DNA from: Gnetum montanum
Lineage: Eukaryota > Streptophyta > Gnetopsida > Gnetales > Gnetaceae
Length of the DNA: 64,000 nucleotides
Assembly (NCBI GenBank): GCA_015680685.1
Contig: MNCI01035320.1
Span: 146,628-210,627, forward strand
Direction of reading: 5' to 3'
Numbering within the stretch: the stretch's first letter is position 1; every line of letters begins with the position of its first letter. Positions 35,521-46,454 of this stretch are shown here, piece by piece. Both the position numbers and the translations under genes were made by a program. Below the pieces are notes generated by a model. The model worked only from the letters and a program-made list of their open reading frames with translations. It did no database searches and was not told the origin of the DNA.

Positions 35521-36359
35521 TGATGCATGGCTAGGTACCCCTACACTCAACCATATGAATATGAACGTTTCATGCATGCTTCGGTAAAAATCTGTAGATG
35601 GGCTAGTTGTGGTATCTAGATAGTTACTCATTGATCACAATTTTCTATCTTCCCACCTGGACTAGCATTTTCTTTATCACGTATGGCTTAGTCTAGGATG
35701 AGGTGTATGATGTAGTCCTAAACTAGTGCTACTCCTAGAGGCAAAGGAAAATAACTTGTTAAGCTAAGAGGAAAAGGATGAAAAGAGTCTAAGCTAGACT
35801 AAGTGTGATGAGCATCCCTCCCTTAATCATTCGTACACATCTTGAACCTCATGTACTACTACTGGGATGACCAAGCACATGTCCTATGTATGCTACCAGG
35901 ATACCGAGTAGTCACACTTAAATGCTTGTGATTAAGTCGTACTCATTTCATGTTTACTAACAGGGATAGGAGACGAAGGTAGAGAGAGATTAACTACAAA
36001 ATAAATAAGTAACAATTAAATAATTAAACTAAGTGAATGCTACAATGATGACATAATCTTAATCTTTATTTCGGGTCATATACATTTACAAGTGCATCAC
36101 ACTTGAATGAAGATTCCATACAATTACAATCACCACACTACGGGCATGCACTGGGGGACAAGGGTTGAGAAGAACTAAAATGAAAGCTAACTACTAAAAT
36201 GAACTACTAAATGACTCTAAAAACTTACTCCCAATTCCTTGCGCCTACATGTGTATTTATAGGCCTACATAGGAGTCATGATATCGTGCATCCGATATCA
36301 GTAGCCAGATTGGGATATCATGGGCCTGATATTGGAGCCTAATGAATCATGATTCATCA
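35521..36359 (-). repeat. Element B 5' LTR (839 bp)
   Basis: TGATGCATGG...GATTCATCA. It aligns with the 3' LTR throughout but has a shorter GATATC array (36276-36335). TATA box on the minus strand near 36256. Followed by the AGCAT duplication. Confidence 0.9.
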
Positions 36360-37329
36360 AGCATTAATGGTAGGAGGATAATTTGGAAATGATCCAATTG
36401 TATAGCTCTTGTGTTTAATACTTGATGATTAATTCCACATCATCTTATACATTTTGAATACTTTAGGATTAATTATTATCTGTATACATAATCATACTTA
36501 CTCATAAGTTTAGCACTTTTGATCAAATTATCTTCTAAACTTAGCTAACTTACCTTGCCAAAAAGCCTTCTTTAACATACTTTTAACATAAAGATCTCAT
36601 ATTCTAAGCATAATCTATAATCAAGAACTCTTTGGATCATCTTTACACCTTCTAGACCATCCATTCCATCAATTATTTTCATGAAATGTTACAAAAAGTT
36701 TAAAAATTTCAAGATGATATTATAAATGCAATATATGAGGCCCTACAATATTTCATCTATGATATGAATCCAAAATATATATATATATATATGCATGGAC
36801 TATCAAGAAAAATTTTTATTCATCATTTCATGTAAGGGGAGTTCATGTTGTTTTTCTATTTGATAACATTCAAATATCTTCCTTACCACATGTCTGATTT
36901 GAACCATTCCTAATTTTCTTTTGTTCATGGAGTGACAATCTCAATCATGGGGTAGAACATTGCATGTAAATTTTATGAATTATGCTAAATTTTTCTAAAG
37001 CCTATACGAACAATTAAGGGTAAGAATAATAAGAGTTCATAACATTTTGATGTAATAAAAGCTAATAAACTTAATGTCCTTTCCAATTCACCATTTGAGT
37101 ACATTTTAAGTAATAAATAAAAGATAGTGACAAATCATCAAGATAAAATTATTTTTAGTTAATTGCTAAATTTTTGAATTAAAATTTTTTTCAACTTTGT
37201 AATTAATTTTAAAAATAAAGTTAATTATATTAATATTTTTTATCAAAACCAAAAACTAATGAAGGATTTTGAATCATTGAGAATTCTTTTGGAATTTTTA
37301 GGTAATATTAAATTTTCTTATGTTTGCAA
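36360..37329 (+). other. Element F spacer, right part
   Basis: Continues the F spacer after B. AT-rich, non-coding, with a short (AT)n run at 36778-36792. It has no GATATC array or clear TATA box before ORF2, unlike C. Confidence 0.5.
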
Positions 37330-38700
37330 ATGATTCCGAAAAGACTTGTAGCTAGAGAACCATCACAACCAAGGGGAAAGAGGATCATAGAATGAAGAAG
37401 AGGATGAGGCATAGATCCTCTTGTAGAGCAAGAGATGTAATTACATTCAATTTATCAATCCATACCTACAACAACACAATCTATTTAGGTAGAAGCTGAT
37501 GCACCGCTACCTCCAAAACAAGGATAATGTCTCACACTCTCTAATGAGTATTTACAACCATCCAGGAAAAGTCTATCATTTTCACCATGATAGTGGAACT
37601 CAATCCTAGGTCATTCATGGATCTCACACCTATAGAGATTCATTAAAAACTCCAAGTTTCACAACTCTGGTCAATCATCTTAAGTAATGATAAATGATAT
37701 TTGAGGAAAGTCCACTAATTATTGCAAAAAGAACAAGATGATGCCAAGGTAAATATTGAGGAAGTGATAGTGCCATATTTAGTAGTAGTATTTTCAATGG
37801 CACTAAATATACCAAATTTCAAGACCAACATCACTCAAATATCCACAAGGTCTAATACAAATGTAAGGAATTTATGGTTACAAAGGGCATATGGAACTAC
37901 ATAGAGAGAATATAACACATTATCCATTATAGAGAATATCTACTTCAAAATTGGAACATACCATATCTTTTCAATCAAAAAAATTAATAGAATGTCCACA
38001 TATGCTACTTGAGGAAGTGTTATCTTAATGGGAAATTCCAACCCAACATTATTTTTAGAAATCCAAGGATGGTTTGAAGAGAAGAAGATAAGGAAACCCA
38101 CTCTTTCATTTTCTTGTCTTATCATAAAGTTGTACAAGCAAGCTAGAATTTTGAGCTATACTAATAATGTTCTTCCAAAAGCCAAAAATGTTTCATACAC
38201 ATAAATCTCCAAGTCAATGCCACCCAAAAAAGATCAACTGGAGAAATTAGCATGCAATAAGGTTGTAATAGGGTCAACACTAATGACCAACATTCTAGTT
38301 GCAGACATAAAATAGGTAGAACCCAATGGGTTAACTCTAATTGCAGAATGAGCAAGATAGAGTGCTTCACTAGCAAAACAAGATTATAGACCTTTTATGA
38401 GTCACCTACAGTAGATAGAAAAAATAATTAGATGGGATAATAGGGAAGTTTCAAGTATGTACAGAGTAAGGACTAATCCAAGTAGACCTGCAGTATCCAC
38501 CAATGATCAAATATCTTTGTAAGTAAGAGAGGATGATAATTGTGTTAAAAAATTTCATCATTTCAAGTAATGTTGAAAACTAGAGAAGGAGCCACTATGG
38601 TGATAATGTAACATCAAGATGCAACTGGAGCAGAAAAGGACATAACAAATAATATTAAGAAATCATTCAATGTTTCTACTGTATCACTGGTAGACATTTT
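37330..38700 (+). pseudogene. Element F ORF2, N-terminal two-thirds (decayed)
   Basis: Starts MIPKRLVAREPSQPRGKR at 37330, comparable with MAPK starts in B and C. Near 37853-37970 it has NVRNLWLQRAYG and YFKIGTYHIF (C: DVRKDWLEKAYG and YFKIGTYHLF). Near 38620-38690 it has HQDATGAEKDITN and KKSFNVST (C: HQDATGAAKVVTD and KESFNVPI). The C-terminal coiled coil and Pro-rich end are missing. It is on the opposite strand to the other copies and full of stops. The conserved blocks confirm that ORF2 was a real gene in this family. Confidence 0.65.
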
Positions 38701-38714
38701 ATTTTTACTATGTT

Positions 38715-38941
38715 TATCCTTAGCATATTGAAGAGCTAATAATATTAGTTAATCATATACGTCACTAAGAGTTAAATAATATGTTTTATACCTTACTAAC
38801 TCTAAGTGGGAAGACAACAACCATGAACTTCTTATCAACTCACTAGTATACTTATATTTTCTATCCATGGATTACAATCTAGTCATGTGTGAATACTTAT
38901 GACTTGTATGGTTGAGTATTGAAATTCTCTATCACTCATTA
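38715..38941 (+). repeat. Element F LTR fragment (3' end only)
   Basis: Ends GTATGGTTGAGTATTGAAAT...CACTCATTA, matching the last ~200 bp of the family-1 LTRs (GGTTGAGTGTAGGGGTAC...CACTCATCA). Upstream U3/R is missing. Confidence 0.65.
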
Positions 38942-38949
38942 ATAAGCAC

Positions 38950-40900
38950 TTTAATTACAATGTAAAAAAAATTATTAAATTAAGAATAAGGACTCAATCT
39001 ATTAGTTCTGAATGACATTAATAAATATTCAAAATCATGTGGCTTCAATTCTATAAGACAATAAGATAGCTTTATTATTGATCATCTCTTCATGTACATC
39101 AAATGTCCTAAAGTAGGTGAAAAAATAATTGAACCTTGTCAGTGTCCTTTATACTTTATGTTATTAATAGATACACAACATATTAGATATTCCATGAAGC
39201 TAAAACACTTCAAAATAACTATAAAAATCAAAGATTTTCAAAATGAAATTTAGAAGATTAAGGATCTAAGTATGAGTCTTCCAAAAACTCTAATTACAAC
39301 TATACTAAATATTTTCATAGGAAAAAAATATAAACAATCAATAATGGTTTGATGAACAATGCAAGACAACTAGAATTTTATTAAAAACATAGAAGCCATC
39401 AAATAAAATCAAGTCATATAAAAATTTCATTCAAACTAAGAAGAAGGAATTTGGCAAACAAAGAATAAATGGTCTATTAGAAATGATAAAGAAAGATTCA
39501 AAATATTTTTATCATTCATTTCAAAGCAAAAGAATAATAAACTATGCTTTCTCTCTCAAAGATATTAAATTTTTTACCAAGTTTTATTTTATAGCAGTGA
39601 TATAATAGAATATTTTCATAATAGTTTTAATAAATTTTTCATTTCTTTTGATGACACAATGTAGGAATAAAAATACAATCAAGAAAAGTTAATGATGTAG
39701 ATAACTTATGTAAAGGAATTCCTAGTAAAAACAACCATTGGTATAGAACCTCATCTAGAAGAAGTTAAATTTTTTCATGCAAGTGCGAGTAGAAAAGGAA
39801 TGGTGCATCGATAAAGAAAATATTCTCATTAAGAAAGGAAAAAAAGATATACATAATTATAGATTAGTTATAATCATCAATATGTTTTTGAGCTTATGAG
39901 CACTATTCTAGAATTTATGCTTAAAAGATGAGTTAAATAAAATAACTATGTATAATTTCGGTATAGATTATCTCATCATATTAAAATATCATATTGATAG
40001 AGCAAAAGGTCTAAATAAGAAAAATTTTATCTAATTTATATGTTTTCTAATGCCTATAATTTTGTAATTCAATGAAAGTTATGAAGGCATTTAGAAAATT
40101 TAAAATTTCCTAGCACATTTTTATATGTTATCAAAAGAATTTACAAAGAAATATGTATTCAACTTATAAATGGATAAGAAAGAATTTTATTTAATATTTT
40201 GGTTGGTGTTAAACAATGATGTCCTATTTCTCCTAATTTATTTGTAATTTTTTATTAATTAACTTGAAGAGTGGATGCATAAAATACTAGCTCAATTTAT
40301 AATCACATCTAAAAGTAGTTGTGTTAGAGTCTTCTACTATGTTAATGATGTTATCTTAATTTTAAGTTCAAAAAAAGGATTGTAAAAAATGCTTAATACT
40401 CATAATGACTTTTGTCAACATTCAAGAATGAAATTTAATATTCAAGAAAATCATGATTTATGGCATATGTAATAAGATATCCAATTTTACTATAGCTTAT
40501 GAATATGTTGATCTAATTTTCTCTTTTAAATATCCTAGTCTAGAATAATCCTACAATTAAAATTGGATCAATGCATTACTCAAAGAGTTGCAAGTGGTAT
40601 GAATGCGGTAATTACTTTAAAGAGTAAAAATAAGAAGGAATCTATTCTAGCTTAGGATATTTGAAAATAACTTTATCATGTTATTGTTCAATGTATCATT
40701 TTTTATGGATCTATTGTATGGGGTTCTATTCTATCAAATATATATTGGAAATAGGTAGAAGAAATTTAGAAGCTTTTTCTACTTGAGAAATTTAAACTAA
40801 AAAGATAGACATAATATATATTATGCTTCATGAAGTAGAGATGATGTCATTAGACATTGAAGGTATTCATCAATTTATAGCTTACTCTCTAATGAGTTAT
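38950..40900 (+). pseudogene. LINE endonuclease end and reverse transcriptase (decayed)
   Basis: Endonuclease C-terminus: a GFNSIRQ-DSFIIDHL block then EPCQCPLYF near 39150, in place of the usual SDHxPL. A linker follows with WFDEQCK-like residues near 39345 and KKEFGKQRINGLLEMIKKDSK near 39440. RT motifs: GVKQ-CPISPNLF at about 40207-40245, and FYYVNDVILILSS at 40332-40370, the catalytic YADD with A-to-V and D-to-N changes. GLQ-KMLNTHNDFCQ-like text follows, then FKYPSLE (usual FKYLGLE) near 40530 and QCIIFYGSIVWGS near 40690. The order is diagnostic for plant LINE ORF2. Stops are numerous. Confidence 0.8.
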
Positions 40901-40904
40901 CATT

Positions 40905-41200
40905 TTGTTGGCTGCGATATCGCATATGTAATATTGTGTACGCAATATCCCAGCCTGTCTCCTTATCTATAAATAAGAGGTAGACAGATCTGGTAGGCAT
41001 TTTTTAAAAGTTTTCTTTAAGTTTTTATTTTTAAGTAGTTCTTCTCTCAATTCCCTTTCTCTCCTAATCATTTTGCATTTTTATTAAATAAATACTAGAA
41101 AAAAGTTATGATCAAAACCTATGATAAAACTAAATTTATGATGGAGCTCTATGGCTTAATAAATAGAATATTCAAGAGTATATTCTTTATTCTTATCCTA
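40905..41200 (+). repeat. LTR-like promoter fragment inserted in the LINE
   Basis: From about 40910: TGCGATATCGCATATG, AATATTGTGTACGCAATATC, then CTTATCTATAAATAAGAGG at 40960-40978 and an AATAAA near 41083. This is the same array-TATA-polyA order and the same TATA context as in the E LTR (ATCTATAAATAAGAGG). The text after the TATA does not match E, B or C. LINE coding stops before it and resumes by about 41215-41350. Limits are approximate. Confidence 0.5.
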
Positions 41201-41339
41201 ACTACATTCACAAATTGGTAAAACAAATAGTAATTTTAAAAAATTTGGGAAATCTTAAAAATATATATAATTATATTTTAATAGTATCAAGAAAGGCCTT
41301 GATTCAAAGATAAATTTTTTTCTACTCCTATTCCTTGTC

Positions 41340-41640
41340 ATTTACAATAAACAATTAGCAGAGCACGAATGATATCTCATCATCTATGAGTTAAAATAAT
41401 TAGGTGCCTTAACATTCCTCATGAAGAATGAAGATGTCGATTGTGCAACACAAATAGCATTGAATATGAATAGCATATTTTCCTAGTACATTAAACATAT
41501 ATGAGATATTATAGTTATAAATTTCATTGATTGATTTCAAAAGTTACTATGAATTGGATCTAATATTTTCAACAAATCTATTTGGATCTACATGTAATAT
41601 TGTCATATTCAATAGGTAATCCTTCAAGTAGATCCACTAC
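41340..41640 (+). pseudogene. LINE C-terminal zinc-binding domain (decayed)
   Basis: ARMISHHLWVKI at about 41358-41395, then IPHEEWRCRLCNTNSIEYE, an H and a TYMRYYS block to 41510. This matches the conserved LINE end pattern of R-C-x2-C, E-x-E-x-H and a final aromatic segment. It belongs to the RT at 38950-40900. Confidence 0.65.
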
Positions 41641-41739
41641 TTATTTATAATTTAAAGAGTTACCTAATAATTTATATAAATATATCACTTAGGAAATTTT
41701 TAAGAGACAACCTTTTGTGCAAATTATGATTTATTTACC

Positions 41740-42480
41740 TCGTTCCTTAACTTTTTAAAGTCATTTAAATCTAATTTAGAAAATATAAGGTTAGATTTTG
41801 TCCATGCACATTATCTATCAAACTCATATTTGTTGATTTGGTAATGGTTTCTAAGTTCCTTGATATTGGTGTCATCAAAAATCATTATGCTTTTTTAGTC
41901 TATCATCTCCTAAATTTTGAAGGATTTCATGTTTTGTTAAATTGTTGAATCTTTGATTGAATTTTTAAAATGTGGAAAGGGATATTTTCTCTTAAATTAG
42001 AAAAGTCCAACATTTTGAAACCATATCTACAACTTATTGTTTTTAAAAATTTTGATATATGATTTATGTGGATCTTGATTTTCTTAAGCAAGAAAATTTT
42101 TTTACTTGGTAGAATTGATTCTATGTAGAAGGTTATTTATTACAATCTCTCATAGTGATGTCACTAGTTTCATCAAGAAGATCATATGTTTGATTCATGT
42201 ATTTTCATGCTAAAAAAAGTTATTTAAGCACATTAATGCTAAAATACTACAAACACTGCTAAGATTTCTTCTATAAATGTTGTAGATCCTACTAAAGTTT
42301 TTTCTACAAATGATGTAGATCCTACAACTATTTCTTCTATTAATGTTTCAAAAATTAGCACACCTTTTCTTTCACTATTGTTCAACAAAATATACCTTTG
42401 AGAAAGGTTCTAATCCAATAAATTTCAAGGAATTCTTTAATGATTAAGAAAAAATAAATATTTATTCCTAAGATTTCACA
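41740..42480 (+). pseudogene. Possible LINE ORF1 (gag-like) remnant
   Basis: After about 41850 one frame gives weakly conserved text and then KVIYYNLS--CH-FHQEDHMFDSC near 42135-42205, compatible with a CX2CX4HX4C zinc knuckle as in plant LINE ORF1. It lies downstream of the RT instead of upstream, so it belongs to a second LINE copy if real. Low confidence because of decay. Confidence 0.3.
42255..42350 (+). repeat. 33-bp imperfect repeat (about 2.7 copies)
   Basis: The unit is about TTTCTTCTATAAATGTTGTA + GATCCTACTAAAG. In frame it gives 11-residue repeats: ISSINVVDPTK, VFSTNDVDPTT, ISSINVSK. It sits just after the putative zinc knuckle. Confidence 0.6.
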
Positions 42481-43212
42481 AAATCTTATTATTAATTCAA
42501 ATGATATAAATAATTATTCATAATAAAAAATGTTGAGAAATTCTATCTAATAATGATTACATATCAAATATTTAGACTGAACAACATGTTCAAGATATTT
42601 TAACTCCTCATAATTCATTTGCAACTGATTGTCAAGATATGTAGATAATATCTTTTGATAAATTTGATTCTATGAACAGGGTGGGGGCCTTATCCTTTTC
42701 CACCCAATGTTAATATTTTTATTGAATATATCATTTCCTACCCCAAAGGGGAGGTTTTTCTAGATTTCTTATAAGGATGAAAACCTAAAAAGGCATCCCC
42801 AAAACTATTAGGCCTATCCTTTTTGTTGATTTGAATTTTTTCCTCTCTATCGTACTCCTTTGCTTTTGTCCTCTAAACTTTTATTTTTAATATATATATT
42901 TTTTAGGGTCCAACACTCAAAATTTACTAAGAACACTTAGTATTTTCTTAAGGATGTTTTCAAAATTTAGAGCATATATACTTTTATAGTCCAATAGATC
43001 CAAAGTGTTTACACATGTAATAAATTATCAATTTCATTATTTAGCAACAATTTTCTATATAAGTTATACCAATATTACTTAGATATATGTAGCTATAAGT
43101 ATTTTGGAAGTGCATGTTATTTTTATGAATGGGTTAATTAATTTATTTTAGCAAATTTATGTACATGTTAAGCTTTTCTATGATTTCATGTAGCTATATT
43201 TTATATAGCTTT
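42481..43212. other. AT-rich unassigned sequence
   Basis: No convincing coding or repeat homology. A GGGTGGGGGCC segment near 42680 and a poly-T-rich tract near 42880 may mark an old LINE terminus. Element D begins at 43213. Confidence 0.35.
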
Positions 43213-44056
43213 TGATGAGCAACGGGTATACCCTATGTCCAACCATACAAATCACTAGCATCCACTAAGTGATCTAGTCAAATTTCATAGGCTTTATATT
43301 TCTAAGAACACTAGTTCAATGGAGTGAATCTAGCCATTGCAATTGTTGTCTTCCTAGTTTCACTTGTGAAATGCAAGTGTATGGTTAAGCGTAAATGAGG
43401 CATATGATTTTTCTCATTTTTTCTTTTATAGATTAAGTTACCTAAGAATAAGAATAAAGTATTTAATTTCTTAATTAATCTCATAACTAGCTAATACTTA
43501 ACTAATCTTGACATAAGCATCCATTCTCACTTTTTGTATACATCCTAAACATAATATAGCATCACTAGGTTGTCAGACATTAAGTGCTACTAGGATTACC
43601 AAGCATTAAATGTATGCTCGAAGTGGTTGTACTTATGTTTGCTATTTAATTTATATTAATTAATCAACTAAAAACATTATAGTAAATTACATGAATATTA
43701 CATTCATAAACAAACTATTAATCTATTCCAAGTGCTACAAGGATTGATCACAAAAGCTCATATTTACTACTATTCACACGAAGATGTTTAGGTACATCAG
43801 TGCTCAAATAAAGATCCATACACTTCTTTGACTCCTTTTATAGGTACTCAGAAAACATTTTTAACTATTTGAAAGAAAAATTACAACTGCTTCACTACTA
43901 CTACTAAAAGATTGACATAAATGTGATGGGTAGCCATACATTATAGGTAGAGACAGGGTGCCACATCGACGAGGACACATCAATGTGTAAAATCCTACGT
44001 TGATAGGATCACATTGATGAGATCCCATCAACATGGCCCAACAATGCAACTCATCA
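43213..44056 (-). repeat. Element D 3' LTR (844 bp)
   Basis: TGATGAGCAACGG...GCAACTCATCA. Minus-strand TATA box ACCTATAAAAGG near 43846-43835. ATCGAT-type word array upstream (43965-44045: CACATCGACG, ACATCAATGTG, CACATTGATGAG, CCATCAACATGG). This is the same array type as A, not the GATATC type of B/C/E. Confidence 0.85.
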
Positions 44057-44249
44057 TACACACATGACTAAATGAAAACTCATCCTTAAGTTCTTTATAA
44101 AATTTTGGAAAGGCATGAAATTATTAACTAACTACAGAGACACAAAATAAATATGACAAAAAATAAGTATCCAACTGTATGGATTTACAATCATTACAAA
44201 ATTTTTGTATTCAGGACAACAAAATTAAACACTAGGAAAAAAATTAACA

Positions 44250-45300
44250 ATCACAACCTTTTAGATGGATGGAAGATGATGGCGAAAATTAGATGGTCGT
44301 ATGTAGTGGAGGCACCTAAGGCTCAAAAGGACCTTCTCCTACCTTGGGTGCATGTGGTGGTTAAAGTGATTGTTGTGGTTTTTCGACTATAGCTACAACT
44401 TCTGGTGGAAGATGGAAGGCATCCAATAATGCCTTCATCTTCCCTTCCGTACTCTAGGAATCATTCATGGTCCACATTGTTTTACCAATGTTGGCTAAAA
44501 TGGGAATATTCCATGGACAAGACATTATAGGAAACAACTTCATCACATTGACAAACCAAGTAGTGAACTATTTATGTTCAATGTCAAATATCCTAAGTGC
44601 ATTCTACAGCTCTTGGTAGTCATTCATTCTCTTGGCCAAGGTCTCAACAGTTGATATCTAATTAGTTAACTTCATCCTCATAACCTCAATTTTTGCATTT
44701 GCAACCTGAAGCTCTTACTTCGTCTGTTTATGGTGGTTGAGCTTTACCTTGTGCAACAAGTATGAGCTATTCACCTACATCTCCAAATTTGACCATAGCC
44801 TTTCGATAGTCATCATTGCCAAATTTCCATATCAAATATTGGAAAACTCCATGTATTTTATCATTTCCTCTATCTATAGCTCCTTCATGTAGATTTCAAC
44901 CTTGTTGTATCTGTTCAGCCCATCAAAGATAGGCTACCAGACATCACCTTCATGTTGTAGTTGTTGGAGGGCCTATTAAATTTTTCCTTTGCTAATTAGA
45001 TGCCCTTATTATTGATTTCTTTTTGTAATCCCACCTAGTTCTTGTAGTAATTTTTAACCTTTTCGAACATAAGGCCTTATTTTTATAAGTGGCAATCTCG
45101 ATTGTAGATTTTTGGTGCAAGGCATAGACTTCCTCCATTGAGAGGTTTCTATTTTCTGCTATCAACCTCCCTAATTTAGCATTTACCCTAGCAAGATACT
45201 CTTGGTATTGATGGATAAATTTAGCCATCTATTATTCGTACACATCAACATTTTGTAGGTAATGATTTTTTGTAGTTGGGGCCTCATTCTCCTAACAAGT
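44250..45300 (-). pseudogene. Element D ORF2, C-terminal coiled-coil part
   Basis: The open stretch 45228-44992 (YQEYLARVNAKLGRLIAENR, then LSMEEVYALHQKSTIEIA) matches C near 60590-60470 (FIRVNRDVSRLARENRTLSM, EVRAIRQKSAIEI). Hydrophobic and charged residues alternate as in a coiled coil. The end (PPEVVAIVEKPQQS) differs from the EEPPPP end of B and C. The N-terminal domain is missing. Confidence 0.6.
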
Positions 45301-45359
45301 CTAGACCAAATTCTTCTAAATGTTATGTGTTGTGGCATTAGCCAAGGACAAATCAAAGA

Positions 45360-45640
45360 CTAAAATTAAGGAAGAACTTGCATATGCCAAACTTGTAAAT
45401 GAAAGGTTGGTCAAAGTAAAATAGTATCTTTGGATGGTTCTAGGACAAGGAAGAATTCCACATGATAAAAGTGGGTTGGGATGTTGTTCATAAGAAGAAG
45501 CATCTATACAAACTCCAACTCAACAAAAGGATTCTCCAAAAAATTTTAACTAGCCTTCCCAGAGTTTTTGCTATAGCTAATTTCAATACAAACCAAGATT
45601 TCTAGTTGAGATTTTATTAAATTCAAGTTGAAATTTCATG
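45360..45640 (+). pseudogene. Copia gag fragment (same family as H)
   Basis: KIKEELAYAKLVNERLVKVK followed by IPHDKSGLGCCS and EEASIQT matches the minus-strand H gag at 56940-56790 (KEELENAELVNESLVKGKES, SPHDKSGLGYCS, EEASIET). After this, ILTSLPRVFAIANFN resembles VLTSMTFQPRAAPRFDYFN of H. Orientation is opposite to H. Only this coil-to-second-knuckle segment is present. Confidence 0.65.
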
Positions 45641-46454
45641 AATTTTGTTTTAGATTAGATCTTGATACAAGCTAATTCCCAGGTTTTCAATTTTTACATA
45701 AAATTTCTATAATTTTTATATATATTTTCACCATGAGATTTCCATTGATGTTAATGGGCTACTTGGTTTTTTCCTCAATCTTTGATAAGCTTTGTTTTAA
45801 TCTTAATGGTTGTAAAATGTAAATATTATTGTTTGGTTCAAGTGAAAACATTGACATTATGCTTATGGTTATTTACTTAATAGCTAAAATTTTTATCATG
45901 ATCATAAAAGGTTTTGATGGTTATGGTTGGGTTATTCAAGGCCTTCTTCAAGATCATCCTAGTTGTGATTGAGTTGGTTGGACTGCTATGTTACATCCAC
46001 ACACTAGGACTCAACACCCCATTTGCTAACATGGTGTTAAACCATGGTTTCTTGTGGTTCAGTCTAAGGGAAAAGGAGTTCCTAGCCTTCCTATTATAGA
46101 ATTTCAATGTGATGGTGTAGTCATACTTGACATCTAAAATAGTGACTGTGATTCTAAAAACCCTATTCCCCAACTTTTCTAGTTTGATCATCAAGTTTAG
46201 ACTTGAAGATTCTAATACACATGTTGAGGGTGAACAATTTCATAGCATATACACCATAGGGATACGTAACTTGTCCAAAGGCAAGGATATGCTTGAATTC
46301 ATCTAGTACAATGCTAACAACACAATAATGTTTATTCACTACATCAACACATTATTCTAGAACCCTCCTAATACTGTCTACCATGTGGAAGGGCAAGTGT
46401 AATTTTAATTTCTTTTACTAATTATTTTCATTAGGCCACTTGGATTTATCAATT
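45641..46454. other. Unidentified, partly coding-like sequence
   Basis: 45641-45910 is AT-rich and featureless. 45950-46420 looks like decayed coding sequence on the + strand, for example VEGEQFHSIYTIGIRNLSKG and a later HYINTLF-NPPNTVYHVEG, each with single stops. A minus-strand open frame of 67 codons (46194-45991) overlaps it. I do not recognise the product. It may be Copia-derived or the far 5' end of the G3 aORF region. Confidence 0.3.

Larger units (their letters stand above)
30128..36359 (-). mobile_element. Element B: complete family-1 Ty3 gag-only element (6232 bp)
   Basis: LTRs at 30128-31008 and 35521-36359 are flanked by a perfect 5-bp duplication AGCAT (30123-30127 and 36360-36364). 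In minus-strand order: LTR, PBS (35519-35502), gag (35383 to 33049), spacer, shortened ORF2 (31625 to 31188), polypurine tract (31018-31009), LTR. The internal region is 4512 bp and has no protease or polymerase that I can recognise. It would need another element's enzymes to move. Confidence 0.92.
29100..38941 (+). mobile_element. Element F: truncated family-1 element, host of B
   Basis: Plus-strand family-1 sequence: spacer (29100-30127 and 36360-37329), ORF2 (37330-38700) and the terminal ~225 bp of an LTR (38715-38941, ending CTCATTA). The 5' LTR, PBS and gag are missing. Element B sits inside the spacer with a perfect target duplication. ORF2 jumps directly to the LTR end, so a deletion removed the ORF2 C-terminus and most of the LTR. 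Confidence 0.7.
38950..41640 (+). mobile_element. LINE remnant, 5'-truncated, interrupted once
   Basis: Plus-strand non-LTR retrotransposon. It begins in the C-terminal part of the AP-type endonuclease, continues through reverse transcriptase to a C-terminal zinc-binding domain, and carries a foreign insert at about 40905-41200. A missing 5' part is typical of LINE copies. It directly abuts the LTR end of F. Confidence 0.75.
43213..45300 (-). mobile_element. Element D: family-1 fragment (3' LTR plus ORF2 end)
   Basis: LTR at 43213-44056 followed by a degraded polypurine side (TACACACATG) and the C-terminal part of ORF2 (about 44250-45300). Gag, PBS and 5' LTR are missing; the right edge near 45300 abuts a Copia fragment. 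The 5-bp left flank GCTTT has no partner. Confidence 0.75.

Noticed and set aside
36778-36792. (AT)n run as a regulatory or replication element
   Set aside because: A short microsatellite in an AT-rich decayed spacer; nothing else supports a function.
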